64,000 bases of DNA, from assembly GCF_048564905.1 (NCBI RefSeq), contig NC_133006.1, positions 24,644,001 through 24,708,000 of the forward strand, in the 5' to 3' direction. This DNA comes from Vicugna pacos (taxonomy: Eukaryota; Chordata; Mammalia; Artiodactyla; Camelidae). Shown here in pieces: positions 1 to 12,530 of the stretch (position 1 is its first letter; each line of letters opens with the position of its first letter). The translations under genes and the position numbers were made by a program. Under the pieces are notes generated by a model. That model was not told the origin of the DNA. It did not search any database and saw only the letters and a program-made list of their open reading frames with translations.

Positions 1-890
1 CTAGACTTCCTGGGGTGTGCGGCCGTGGTGGTCTGCTCTGGAGATGAGCAGAGATCTATTCACAGTGTCACCTCTGTGGGCCCCTGGGGCATTATTGTAG
101 TTGGAGAAGAGAGAGCTGGGCCCCAGGGGGCAGCACAGGGAGAATGGAGAGTGTTACCCTCCTCATCTTTCTACATGGGGTCTGACCTAGGGGAGTGTGT
201 GGGTCACCAGGTGTCAGATTTGGGAGCCTTTGTTTCTTCACTTCCTTCTTGTCTTTTTATAAACAGTTCCCTCAAGATTCTAGCCAGGATAAGAATCACT
301 GTTGGTGTCTCTTCCTCCTCCTCATCCTGTCTGATGGCAGGGGCTGTGGGGCTGAGATCTAGAGGAGAAGCTCCTCAAGACAGGAGCACAGGGTCATTGT
401 CATTGGGCTCCATGGGAAATCTCTGCTGCCCCAGCCTGGCCTGGACAGCCAGCCTGAGACAACTGACCCCAGGTCCCTCGTGTCTCTTCCCCCAGTCATT
501 CCAAAATACACAGCCCAGAACTTCCCATATTGTATTTGTTCCAAGCAGGTTATTAGGTCCAGTATATGTTCCAAAAGCATATATTACGCATGGGCGTGAT
601 ACCAGAGGAGGGTACACTGGGGACCAACATAATGTCTGCCAACCACAGGGTGACTTTGGGAACCATCTGACATCATAGCCTCTCACAGGGCTGAGGCTAG
701 GAGTGAGGAGACTGGAATAAAGAAAGGAATCAAGTTCACAGGATTTTGGTGCTCACTCCACAGCAATCCAGATCAAAAGCATGTTCCCGAGAAACTGACC
801 CAGCTTTCCAAGTAATTTGGAATTAAAAGAGAGAACTGTGGGGATAGAAACACAAAGGCAGGAAGTGAAAAGAAATGCAGCCGTGCTGAG
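1..890. repeat. Flanking duplicon block, partner of 35.31-36.06 kb
   Basis: This stretch has no gene. It is recognisably the same sequence as 35,310-36,060, with matching landmarks in the same order: the GCGGCCGTGGTGGTCTGC segment near the start, the GATGAGCAGAGAT segment, the CCCTCCTCATCTTTCTA segment, and the TCTCACAGGGCTG segment. The part around 480-690 looks like old L1 3'UTR-type repeat. The block lies on the 3' side of the class I genes in units 1 and 3. I found no counterpart ahead of unit 2. The open frames across it are not conserved between the copies, so I do not read them as coding. Confidence 0.7.
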
Positions 891-2084
891 TTAGCGCTGT
901 CTCACTGCCATTGGCAATGACCCTTCCAGTTTCTTCAAGAACCACAGGGGTGAATCAAGTGCTTGTATGAGGGGGACCCCCCCCAACCCTTTAAGTCTCT
1001 GAGGAGGACGTTTACCTCTGTCATTGTCCCCAAGATACAACACTGTCTTTAATGTTCCGTGTTGGCTGAGCTTGGGAGGCTTTTCAGGAGCTTCTACTTG
1101 GCTTTTCTCACTAAAAGCTTTTACCCCAAAGGTCATAGAATCAACATGAGGATTCTGGCCAACTCTGCATATGTCCCTTCGAATGAGATATTTGGAAACT
1201 GGGGAGATTCCCACCAAGTGGATATGTGGAGACAGAGAACCCACTGACACACGGGTGGACCTAAGACAGGACTCAAATTAAGTCATCTCCCCAAATGCTT
1301 CTCCTCTAGTGGGGTTTCATGGTGGTACTTTGGCTCCGAGGTATCAGTGTCAAATTGGACTCGGTATCCAGTAGACATAAAGGGACCTAGATCTTCCCTT
1401 CTGTCAGTGAATGGAAATCTGAAAAATAGCCATTGATATCTACATGGAAGGACATGGGAAATTCACACTGCACACATGTATTGTCATGTGTTTCAGGGCA
1501 TTTCCTCAGGGGACCTTGGCTCCCTTCAGCCAGTGAGTCCTGGGTCTAAGAGTTGGCTCAGGTCTGGAAACTGGATAAGGGATGGTAAGCTTCTATTAGG
1601 CAAGTCATCCCAGCCAATTCAGTTATTCTTATCTATTATACTAAGCAACACTCTTGCTGGCTGTCCATCCACCTTGCCCCCAGAAACACTAGGATATACT
1701 AAGCATTTCCAGAAAGCCCTTGTAGTCAGAATCTGCTGCTTCCATTTTGACATTGTAGTTTATTTAGGGATTTAGTCCTTGTTTCTATCTTGTTGTCACC
1801 TGTCCTCTAACTTTCTGGGACCCTATTATCCTCGTTGGTGCTGTAATATTGGCTCCTAGAGCCAGTCCCCACCTACAAAGGACAGACACACTGAAGTTAC
1901 TACTCTGCCCATTTGCTCAGCCCTTACTGCCTGAGAAAGTTTCCTTTGGGAAACAGTCTCCTGGGATTTTTCCAATTTTACTATATTCTAGCATGTCCAC
2001 TTCCCTGAGCTTTTTCACGTCTTTCTGTTCAGTTACCATGGTGGTCCTCCCATCTCTGCTTCATTTTTTGTTGGGCCTAATTGT

Positions 2085-2300
2085 TTTTTTTTTGTAGAAC
2101 AGCTATATTGAGATATAATTCACATATCTCATCCACCCATTGGAAAGAGTTGATTTTAGCATATTCACAGGGAGGTGTGATGGTACCCACAGTCAATTTT
2201 GGAACATTTTCATCCCCCAAAGCATTTTTCCATCTCTCACAAGTAGTGATCACCCCTCCACCCTAAGCAACCTGTCTGCACAGCTCACACAATGATATCT
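2085..2300 (-). mobile_element. L1 3' end fragment (antisense), shared by both units
   Basis: The stretch beginning AACAGCTATATTGAGATATA is the reverse complement of a mammalian L1 3' region. The same piece is at 16,890-17,080 in unit 2, so it was in place before the duplication. Confidence 0.65.
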
Positions 2301-3124
2301 GTCTCCTCAGAAAAGATGATCCTATGCTTATGCGTCCTATGGTCCAACCTACTGTGATTCTACATCAGATCTGCTCTATAAATCCATGAGTTGGGATTGG
2401 AGGCAGCATTAGCATTACTAGATCTAAGGGCAGAGAGAGGGAGCTGACTGCAGAGAAGACAGAAATCCAGCAAGAATTAAGTGAAGGTGGGAAACAATTG
2501 GGTTTCCCCCCTTTGCTAATTCTAGAATCTTTGTTCCTTAAAAAATGTGGTGAAAACATGTAAAGTAGAATCCTGGAAACAGTGGTAGAAGGATAAGAGC
2601 TGGATGAGGCTAAGAATTTCTCTCTTGATACCACTGTGTGCAGGGACCCCTGGGACTTGTGGGGACAATGGCTGGCAAAAATGACTCCTGCTGGTGTCTG
2701 AGATGTAGAACACCCAGAACAGAATGAGGCCAGAACTCTAAATTTGAAAAAGAACAGTCATAATAAAAAATAATTTTTAAATAGACAAAATATAAACACA
2801 CACACAAAAGACAGGGGCTGAGGGCTGGACTCCGGTCTGAGTCTAGGCTAACATGGTCACAGGAAGCCCTCGCTGTCAATATCCTCCAGACAGGACAAGG
2901 CCCAGGTGACTTCCGAGTCCCTGTGATCACAGGTCCTGGTGGGACCAGGTTCTACTGAAGTTACAGGGACCCAGGAACAGAGAAGATGACCCATCCCGGT
3001 AGTGACCCCTTCACAGCCCATAATGAACTGAGCACTGACTGGGCACAGTCCCTGCCACACTCCTCACATCCATCTCCTGTTCCCCTTGCAACACACACAG
3101 CACAGCAAATATGCAGATTCTGGA

Positions 3125-6100
3125 AGGTTCTCAGTGCTTCCATTTATTTCCTCTCTCAGAGTTTAGGAAGTCTCCCCTTTATTATCCCTTCAACCCACCA
3201 TGGCAGTAATACATTCAGACCCAGCTTCATTTTTATTAGGAAGTTAAGACAGTATTACTAAGTACAACACAAAGTTAAGACAGGGATGGAGATGGCCCAG
3301 CCCCACCTCTGCTGGAAAAGGGAAGTCAACCAGGGAAGAGAACACAGCTCAGGGTGGGGAGGGGGTATGGGGGGCAGGGGTGGGGCACTCTCCCCACTTA
3401 CTCACATTGTGCTAATAGGAGCACCAACGCATTCAGATGCAGCTGCAGAAAGAGCAGTCAGGGGATCTGAAGTCACAAAGTAGGTTGTGAACACATCTTC
3501 CATCACTCAGTCCCTCACAAGGCCCCTGTCTCACACTGTCAAAGGAAAGAATCATGAACCAATTCAAGTCAGTCATGGAAGTGCTGACATTCTCAACAGC
3601 CCCACATGCTCAAAGTGTCCCACTCAGAGAATCCCCACACCCAGGGCATCCCCTCTGCCCCAACCCCTCTCCCAATCTAGGCCCTCCAGGGTCTCACCTC
3701 TGGGATCCGTGAGAGACACATCAGAGCCCTGGGCACTGTCACTGCCTGGGAGAGAACAAAACCAGGATGTGGTCAGAACCCACAGGATAGAAACTAGAGA
3801 AGGAAGTCTGAGGAGGGTGAGCTCCCCCCCCCCCATGGCCTCCCGGGTCCACCATCACAAGGGTCTCAGGAACCACACTCACTCCATACTTACTTGCAGC
3901 CTGAGCATAGCTCCCTCCTTTTTCACCTGTGAGAAGAAAACATCCTATGGGAGGCTAGGAAGAAGGCTAAGCCATGAGTTCCTAGAAAACCCCATAGTTC
4001 TGGACCACAGAGAACTTTCCAGAACTGTGATGAGAAATCCAGGACAGAATCAGGAACATGAAGAAAGGAGATGTGGGGGGACTGGGCCAGCTGTCCTCCC
4101 AGAATTCTGTCCTCAGTGGGGACCTTCCCATCTGACATCTGACTGCTGGGAAATCGGTCCCCAACCAGAATTATCAAGGTGAAAAATTTGTCTTTCATTT
4201 TCACACGTGCTTTACAAAGAGTCAGTGCTAGCACTCAGCTCCAGAATGGCAAGCATGTGTGTGTGGATGGTTCTTCCCAGTAAGGAGGCAGGCAGACTTG
4301 TACCTGGGCCTGAATCCCCAGTGAGACAAGAAAACTCAGATCCCCTCCTCCCTTCCCTATCTCAGCACTTCTTCCTCCAGATCACAACTCCCGCCACCAC
4401 AGCTGCAGTGACCACAAAGAGAACCAGGCCAACAATGATGCCCATGATGGGGACGGTGGGCTGAGGAGGCGGCTCTGCAAAGAGAAGGGAAGGGCCCTGA
4501 TCTCGGGCTTGAGTCCTGGCCTTGCTGAAGTTCTCCAGAAGGGCTTCTGCTTTACCTGAGAAGAAGCTCCACCCCCGTGTCCCTCCTCACCCCATCTCAG
4601 GGTTAGGGGCTCCTGAAGCCCCTTGTGCTCCACATGGCATGTGTATCTCTGCTCCTCTCCAGGAGGCACCACCAGGGCCGCCCACTTCTGGAAGGTCCCG
4701 TCCCCTGCAGGCCTGGTCTCCACGAGCTCCGTGTCCTGGGCCTGGTCCTCCCCATCGCGCTGCCACGTCAGTGAGATGTCCGCAGGGTAGAAGCCCAGGG
4801 CCCAGCACCTCAGGGTGGCCTCACAGTCAGAGATGGAGTGGCGGGTCACATGGGTCTTTGAATGGTCTGAGCAAAGAGAATCAGAACATAAAGACTTTAG
4901 GTTACCGCCTTTGGCCACTGAAGCACCATCAGGTGACAGTCCTGAGAAAGGAGAGGACAATGGGTTTGAAAAGAAGCAGCACAAACCCGGGACACCAGCC
5001 TGGATCGGGTGGGTATGGGAATACCTCGTATTGCTTTCAAAGTATAGAATCAGGTTGAGAGTCAACACAGGAGGCTTCAGGAGTGCAAGAGGGGAAATGC
5101 AGACTAATGGTCTTAAGTGAGTGGAGGTTGAATATGTTAGAAAAGCTGGAGTCAGGATGCAAAGATGTTCTCAGATGAAGAACAGGCCTCGAGAGAGAGA
5201 GTCATGGTTCACAGGATGGCGGCCTGGGGCAAAGGGTACAGCTGATCAGTTAATTTCAGGGATGGTCTCCCACTTCCTCCCAGAAGAGGCTGCATTCCTT
5301 AATTGTCCTTTAGCGAAAATCAAGGCACTGGCGAGTCACTATGTATATTCTGTGCCCTACGGATCCCGTCTCCCTCTCCTCGTGGGATTCGAGCTCCAGC
5401 CCGAGGGGAGATCGTGGAGGCCCCGCGGCCCTTCGTTCCTGCGCGCTGCAGCGTCTCCTTCCTGTTCTCCAGGTGTCTGCGGAGCCCTTCCACGCAGGTG
5501 CCCTCCAGGTAGTTCCTCTCCTGCTCCGCCACACCGGCCGCCTCCCATTTGCGCTGGGTGATCTGAGCCGCAGGGTCCGCCGCGGTCCAGGAGCGCAGGT
5601 CCTCCTTCAGGGCGAGGTAATCCTTGCCGTCGTCGGTGTCCTGCACGTACCCATGGAGGAAGCGCCCGTGCGGCCCCAGGTCGCAGCCTTACCTGCCCTA
5701 ATAGGTGCGAGACCCCGCCCCCGCCCCGGGTCAGCCCCGCCCACTCAGCCCCGCCTCCGCGGTCAACCGGGCCGCTGGCCTGACCGACAGCGGTGATTAA
5801 ACCTAAACCGAAAATGAAACCCGGTGAAAGACCCGTCGAGTGCTCCCGGGTCGAGGGCCGGGCAGGTCGCTCAATGTCGGGATGACCCACGGACTGGAGA
5901 CCCGGGGGATCCCGCCCCGTCCCTGGGGATGAGGATCGTGACCTGTACCCGGGCCCGCGTCGCTCACCGCCTCGCTCTGGTTGGAGCAGCCGCGCAGGGG
6001 GTTCAGGCCCACTCGGAAAATGTGTGCGTCCTCCTTGCTTCTCCGTGTCTCCCGATTCCAATACGCCGGTCGCTCCTGCCCCACCCACAGCCCCCGCGTC

Positions 6101-6611
6101 TCCATCCTCGGATTCCGGGCGTCACTATCGAAGCGCACGAACTGCGTGTCACCCACGTAGCCGACTTCCATGTACCAGGGCTCCCCGAGGCCAGGCCGGG
6201 ACACCCTCGTTTCGAAATACCTCTTGCAGCCTGGGGGCGGGGAGGGGTGAGACCCTGCCCGACCCTCCTCCGGGCGCGTGTCAGGATCTGCGGTCTAAGG
6301 GGCGGAAGTGGGGCGAGGATGAGGGGGCTCGCGAGACGGAAAAGCGGTGGCCGGTGGAAAAAGGGCCAGGACCTCAGGGTGGGAGAGCGGAGAGGGCGGG
6401 CTAGAGGTGGGGTGACGGGTCTGGGCAGGGGGCGGCGACGTCGCACTTTCCCCGGGGGTCTTGCCCTCGCTACCCCGGGGGAAGAGGAGCCCTCGCTCCT
6501 CCCCCAAAGAGGCAGGTCTCTCCCAACCCTGCACTCACTCGTCCAGGTCTGGGTCAGGGCCAGGGCCTCGGAGAGCAGCAGGAGAAGGGTTCGGGGCCCC
6601 CAGATTCTCAT
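3125..6611 (-). pseudogene. MHC class I heavy-chain pseudogene (unit 1)
   Basis: The gene has the full class I exon plan but cannot make a normal chain. Exon 1 is 6539-6611 (73 bp, leader with the GPRTLLLLL core), exon 2 5968-6230 (alpha1), exon 3 about 5439-5714 (alpha2), exon 4 4591-4866 (alpha3, intact, 276 bp), exon 5 4361-4474 (transmembrane), exon 6 3894-3926, exon 7 3698-3745, exon 8 from 3535. Exon 2 is 263 bp instead of 270: two codons are missing at its start and one base before the donor, which shifts the frame. The Tyr-Tyr pair at mature 84-85 reads Cys-Ser. Exon 3 has two in-frame stops near its start, has lost its acceptor AG, and its donor reads GA instead of GT. Exon 5 ends in a stop (4362-4364) with donor AT instead of GT. 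The copy in unit 2 is intact at all these places. The alpha3 and transmembrane exons remain very close to the intact copy. Confidence 0.93.
3143..3148 (-). terminator. Polyadenylation signal of class I pseudogene
   Basis: AATAAA on the minus strand, about 390 bp beyond the exon 8 stop, matches the position of the signal in the intact copy. Confidence 0.7.
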
Positions 6612-6790
6612 CCTCAGAGTCTGCGAGAACTAGAATGAGAACAGACCCATGCTGAGTTTGTAACTGGAAACCGATTGGCTTCTTTAGAAACGCGACACCA
6701 ATGGGAGTGAGAACTGGGACTGTGTCGCGGGTGTCCAGGTAGGAAGGCCCGGGGAAATGGGGCATCCCCAGCACAGATTGTCCCCGTCCT
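6612..6790 (-). promoter_or_regulatory. Damaged class I promoter of unit 1
   Basis: This aligns with the promoter of the intact gene. The CCAAT box (plus strand GATTGGCT near 6,673) and a kB-like GGGGCATCCCC remain. About 31 bp that carry the IRF element GAAAGTGAAAC in unit 2 are absent (junction near 6,751). The CRE-like TGACGC core in unit 2 is changed here, and the TATA-like element is also lost. Confidence 0.75.
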
Positions 6791-7064
6791 CGATGAGACC
6801 CCTCCACCCCTGAGAGCCACGGCCTCCTGGGGACCTGGGACTTCGCTGTGATCCCACCCCTCCTGCACTGAGAGCTGTTCTTCACACCATCTCACTGAGT
6901 CCTGTCCCAGTGGCTAATTCAGCAATTTTCAAAGCTTTTGGTCAGAATATCTATACAGTCTTCCAAGTTAGGAACACCTTAAGGATGATAATGTTTACAT
7001 GGCTACTTCTATCGATATTTTCGATACTAGGAATAATAGTGTTAAATTTAAAAAATTGTAATAA

Positions 7065-7190
7065 CCTTTAATGGAAAAAAATATGAAAACGAATATATGT
7101 ATGTATATGTAAGACTGGGACATTGTGCTGTACACCAGAGATTGACACATTGTAGTTGACAGTACTTCAATTTAAAAAATTCACTTAGGT
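7065..7190 (+). mobile_element. L1 3' tail, unit 1 only
   Basis: The segment with ACATTGTGCTGTACACCAGA and TTGACACATTGTAGTTGACA resembles the 3' end of even-toed-ungulate L1 elements and ends in an A-rich tail. Nothing matches it at the corresponding place in unit 2 (about 21,870). Confidence 0.6.
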
Positions 7191-7197
7191 AAATATT

Positions 7198-7717
7198 TGT
7201 GGGAATACAGAACAATGTGTTGTCTCCTAAAGAATAACGAGTATACAAAATTCCCTTGTAACAGGTTAAGGCTGTTAAACAGAAACCAGATGCTTCCTGG
7301 AGGCAAACGATGTTAGTCTCAGAAAACTGAGCAAACATGAACAGAAAACTGCTCCAGCATTTACACTCTGCCTTTGCTAAAGGGAGGTCAAAAGGCTGTC
7401 TGTGACACAGACCTGACCAATTCACAAGTTGGAAGAATGAAGCCAGGAGGAGACAGGACGATGACTATCTTTTAATAACTAACCTAGAGCGCTGGGGGCC
7501 TGGTGCTTGCTACTAGGCTTCAGTCACCCTCTAAACTACTCTTAGGTTATTTCCTGCTAGAGAATCATAATAAATATGATGCAGACCGGGCATTCAGGGC
7601 TCTTGATTCATGAGGTCTTGACTCCCCTGGTCCCATCTTTTATCTTACTCTTGTATCTGTTTTTCGTAAGTGCTGTGTCGCCTGTTTACAGGAACCGTTG
7701 TTGCGCTGGCCGCAACA
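7198..7717 (+). mobile_element. Solo LTR, ERV2 (betaretrovirus-like) class
   Basis: A 520-bp element starts TGTGGGAATAC and ends GGCCGCAACA. It is flanked on both sides by the 6-bp direct repeat AATATT (7192-7197 and 7718-7723), the target-site length typical of ERV2. An AATAAA signal lies near 7,568, followed by the pyrimidine-rich U5-like stretch seen in class II LTRs. There is no internal viral sequence, so it is a solo LTR left by recombination. It is absent from the matching positions in units 2 and 3, so it is younger than the duplication and fairly recent. The termini look whole. Confidence 0.85.
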
Positions 7718-10437
7718 AATATTAATATCCCACTATGTTTAATACGAAAAATGACTATTTCCCAAAATAAGCATGGTAGTGAGAAGGTGGAGCTTTTTAC
7801 ATTTTTGCATTTTTGCAGGTCTCTTTCTCGTCTGTCTCATTAGAAGACCACTGGATTTTCAAGTTTGCTTCTGTGTTTAATCCTTTATTTTGATTGGAGT
7901 CTATAAAGAGTCTCACACATATGTAGCAGTAGTATTTTTAATAACCTTTTCAGATAATTGTGGAATGTTCCTTTTTGATACAAAACTAAACCACAAGTGG
8001 TAGCTTCTCAAAGGTTATTTGCAATGTGGGCCTGAAAGAATATGACTGAACATTTCCTATTCTGTTACATTAAAATCCATAGGCCTTTCTTGCACACTGA
8101 ATGTCTCTTGTATTGATGAACAATGTCTTTTAGCTAATACATTGTTTCACTGAGTTATATAGATCTTCCAACGTACACAATGATGTCATGGTCTTCTTTT
8201 GTCTCACTGTATCATGGTCTCAGGTGTCCTTGTGTGATGTCGACATTCTGTGAGATGACTTATGTCAACAGCAGAATGACACAGCCGAGTGGGGAGCCCC
8301 GGCCCTGCTTCTCACAACACTGAGGCCCGTGTAAGTGTCAGACCAGTTCCTGTGGTCAGAGGCTGCTTTGTCCCTCTTGAATTCAATATTTGAAAGTAAC
8401 TATATCCCAAACGAAAAATAACTAAAGAGTATTAGAAAACAATTTGGAAAAGAAGAAATGCTAATGTCAAACAAATATATTAGCAATAAATAAATGTAAG
8501 CAAAAAATGAAAATGTGGAATAAGAAATGGGAATGAATTAAAATCTATCATTTTGGTACAATGAAAATAAATGAGAGAATTGGTTTTGAAAGGAAGTTAG
8601 GGAAAATATACTGTTATAAAGATTAATCGGATTGAAAACTGTTACAAAATTTCTAAAGGGCACCTTTGCAAAATGTCTCAACAATTTCAATATGCTTACA
8701 TTTTGACACAGAAATTTTTCTTTTAGAAATTTATCCTAAGAAGATGATTAGACATGGTCTCAAAAATACATTCAAGGATGTATCTTGAATTGTGGTTTAT
8801 AGAAGCAAACAGTGGAAACAATCTCAATGCTACAATCACTGTAATGATGGTTACTGTGAGTAGAGGAGCACTGACTATGTCTCAGGCAGTCATTACATGT
8901 GATTTACATACAGGGTCAAATTATGCCTCAAAGCAAACCCATAAGGGGCCCAATATGTGATCCTTTTGTGCAAACAGAAAGGGAGCCTCAGAGAGGCTAA
9001 GGAGCACCTATTTCGAGGCCACCTTGCATTAGGATCTGGAGACACCAGAGAGCAACAGTTAGGCCCCTGCTGATGGGAGACAGGCTCTGCTGTGCAGGAG
9101 AGGGACAGAAATGACCGAGACAGATGCACATCACAACTGCGCTAAGTGCTGTGAGGAAGAGCTCATGATGCCATGAGAGCAGGTAACAGGAGTCCTGGCA
9201 GTTACCATGCTGCTGTTATCAATAATATCTGAAAGATGGAAAAGATAAATGGAATATGAAACAAAACCAGAATTCTATAGAATTATATACAATCATAGAA
9301 TGAAAAAGAGCTCTTGGGAATTAAAAATAATATCACTGAATGAATAATTGAATAGATGAAGTGGAAGATTAGAGTCATACTGTCAGTAAGTAGTTGGAAA
9401 AATAATGACAAGGAGGAGAGAAGACCTGTTAGAACACTCGCCTGTCAATCAAGGGATTCTAACAAGTTAATAAAAGGAGTTTCAAAAATAATGGAGAGTA
9501 GGAATCATAAGAAAACTCAGATTAAGACCAACATTTACATCCTGAATGGCCTAACCAGATTCTTAGTGCAGTGGATGAAAACAGACCCAGCCCAAGACAC
9601 ATCACAATGACATTTCAGACAGAGGGTGGAAAAGAAGAGACCTTGAAAACTTCAAGGGGCTAGAAGATAGTGAAGCAATGCTTTCTGAATTCTGAGAGAA
9701 AACAAGTATTTCCAACAGAGTTAAATATGAAGTCAACATGTAAGGCCTAGGGGAGCCTAAGACATTTCAGAGTGTCAGTGTTGTACTTTCCGTGCTCTTT
9801 TCCCTGGAATACTATTAGGCAAAGTTGGTGGGGGAGGCGGGGATGATGAAAAAACAAGGAACAGGAAACACATGGGATCCAGACCTCAGGGGAGCCAAAC
9901 AAGAGAGGGAGAGGGCAGCCCAGGAGGTGGTGAAGGAGATCGGGATGTCAGCCCTGCCCCACGTGTGCAGGGACCCTGTCCACACCAGGCAGGACTGAGG
10001 ACTGTGGGACAGGTCTGTGCATAGAGATGAAGTTGGTGGAATACCAGATGTGCTCAAAGATATTTGGGAAGCCTTAGGCTCTGTGGAGAGATTGGGAATG
10101 ATTTAAAGTGAGTACAACAAAACTAAGGTATTGTTTATTCCAGGGAAAATAAAAAAATCATTCAAGGAAAGGAAAGTGATCATCGTCTACTAAGTGCTCA
10201 GTTGTGACTAGCATTTCCATCATTATAACAATGCAAACACTGCACCGTGAGCTAATCAACATGGTAAGATTTAAAAATTTATGAATTACAATTATAGTGG
10301 GAGGATGGTGGTGTGTGAAAGAAGAACCAATTAACTAAAGATGGTACATAAAACTGAAAACAAAGGAGTATTATGAACATGCTATTTAGAGGCATAGAAG
10401 AAATAATTAGAGAATCAGCTGAAAGTTTTTAAAAAAA

Positions 10438-10558
10438 ATTTTGTGGGGGAATTGTTTATTTATTTATCTATTTTTTTGATGAAATTACTGGGGATTGAAC
10501 CCAGGACTTCGTGCATGCTAAACACATACTCTACCACTAGGTATACCCTCCCCACTGA
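10438..10558 (-). mobile_element. Vic-type tRNA-derived SINE (antisense)
   Basis: Read on the minus strand, this begins GGGGAGGGTATACCTAGTGG, continues through TTTAGCATGCACGAAGTCCT and GGTTCAATCCCCAGTA, and ends in a TTTA/TAAA-rich tail. This is the camelid Vic SINE with Pol III A- and B-box positions. Unit 2 lacks it at the matching site (about 25,110), so it inserted into unit 1 after duplication. Confidence 0.85.
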
Positions 10559-12059
10559 GTTAAAAGTTAAAAAAATAGCTTCTCTCTGAGATTCAGGAGA
10601 TGGGGGGAACTGGAAGATTGGGGACATCTGTTTGATATGAAGTCTTGCAGAAGTATTTTACTTGTAAAGGTCTATTCATATATCCATTAGCTAAAAATAA
10701 AAAGACAACCCAGTAGATGCAAGATGGATTCGGGAATTGTTCTGTAAGGAGAGTCATAGACATGGGGCAAGTGTTCGAAGGGAACTGGACATAGAGTGGT
10801 GGATATTCATGGGAGAATTTCAATTTGATTTATTTAGATTTGTTTGATTAATTTTAATGGGAGCAATGACAGCTGTAGGCAGGAATGAAGGAGGCAGCAG
10901 GAGTGGGAAACTGATAATACAGGGGAGGGAGAAGCCACACCCTGTGCCCTCCCTGAGGGGCAGCCTTAGACAGGAGGGACCATCCATCATCACTGGTGGG
11001 AAGGTGAGGATACAGGTGCAGATGCAGGAGTGCGGGAGGATGATGGTGTCATTCTTACCTGAGTCCTCTTTTATTTTCTGAGTGAAAACAGAAGATATTA
11101 AGAATAAGCTTTGTGGATGGAGTGGAGGGGATTGAGGAGGGAGGAGGAAGTGGGAGACAGCCCTCTCAGGAGGTGGGAGAGTGAGCTGACTCAGGACATG
11201 GCATCTGAGAGTGCAGGGTGGGGGCCACTGAGGTCTGTGCTTATCAGCTTAGAGATAGAAAGTTTCAGCACTTGGTCAACATCAGAAGGATGTGTAATAA
11301 ACTAAAAGAAAATGCAAACAGATATCTCTGGTGTAAGAATTATGGTTCACTTTTCTTTGTCATTGATCATTTTAACATTTATACTTTGTTTTACAGTGAA
11401 TATACATTATATTATATATTACATGTATACAACATAATCAGGATTTTAAAACTTTGTGAAATTTTTAGAAAGGAAGACAGATGGATAGAAAAAGACAAGA
11501 GCAAGAGCAAGGAGGTGCAGAGCTGCAGGACAACCAGGATCTCTCCCTTCTTTTGGGATATGGTCATTTATTAGTATCTTATAAACTCTTTGGCAATTCT
11601 AACAAATTTGTTTTTGTATTTTGTGTGGCATTTTTAGCTATATCCATGGACAAATTTGTCCATACAATTCAGCCCATCTTTTCCAGTAATGGAATTTCTG
11701 AGGCAGAAGATCTAAGTCAACAGGTCTGGAGTAGAGGATCATAATGTGCGTCCTGATACATGAGCTGAAGATGAATGTCCAGTGTTTCAGAAGCGTAAGA
11801 GACTTTAATGCCATTTGCTTTTTGAAAACATTATTTATGTGCACAAAAGAGAATTCAAAAGATACTCGAGTATACAAAAATAAATAAGTCATATTGTTTC
11901 CCTCATCCCCTGGTCACTCAGGCCCTCTACTCAGAAGCCACTGCAGTTAGTAATTTCTCATTTCTCTTCTCAGAAAAATATATTTATGCGTTACTATATA
12001 CTGTTATCTGAGTAAAATCTCCCGCCATGGACAGGGAGAAATTATTTGCAAATTCACAT

Positions 12060-12530
12060 ATCTGATACAGGACCTGTTTTAGAACATACATGGAACTCTT
12101 AAACTCAGCAATATGAAAGCAAACAACAATTGAAAAGTGGAGAAAAGTCTGATAAACTTTATATCATAGATTTATCAGTGGAAATGGGTATGAAATGATG
12201 GTCAACATTATGTTGTCAGGATATGTAAATAAAAACAACAGTGATGCACCATCACACCTATGAGAACAGCTAGAATCCAAGAACAGGAGATGCCAAGCAG
12301 GACGTGGAGCCGCAGAAGCCCACCCAGCACTGCTGCAGGAATACGAAGCAGCGCAGCCACTGCAGGGACGGGCAGCAGTTTCTTACAACCTAGACATAGA
12401 CTCACCATCCAACCTGCTGATCACTCCAGTACTGCTTCATCTCATTTGAAAACTTCTGTTTGCACAAAACCCTGCACACCAATGTTTATAACAGAGCACC
12501 CCTCAAGTGTGGGCTGCACTTAGTGGCTTT
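12060..12530 (+). mobile_element. Old L1 ORF2/3' fragment, shared by both units
   Basis: Decayed L1 sequence (the GAACTCTTAAACTCA segment, then an ORF2-end-like stretch with CACACCTATGAGAACAGCTA). Its counterpart in unit 2 is 26,700-27,500, where it is split by a later L1 insertion. Confidence 0.55.

Noticed and set aside
25-678. 217-residue open frame at the window start
   Set aside because: The sister block at 35.3 kb does not keep the frame. It overlaps repeat-like DNA and resembles no protein I know.
5824-6633. Long plus-strand open frame (269 residues) over class I exons 1-2 of unit 1
   Set aside because: It is antisense to clear class I exons and long only because of high GC. The unit 2 counterpart does not keep it.
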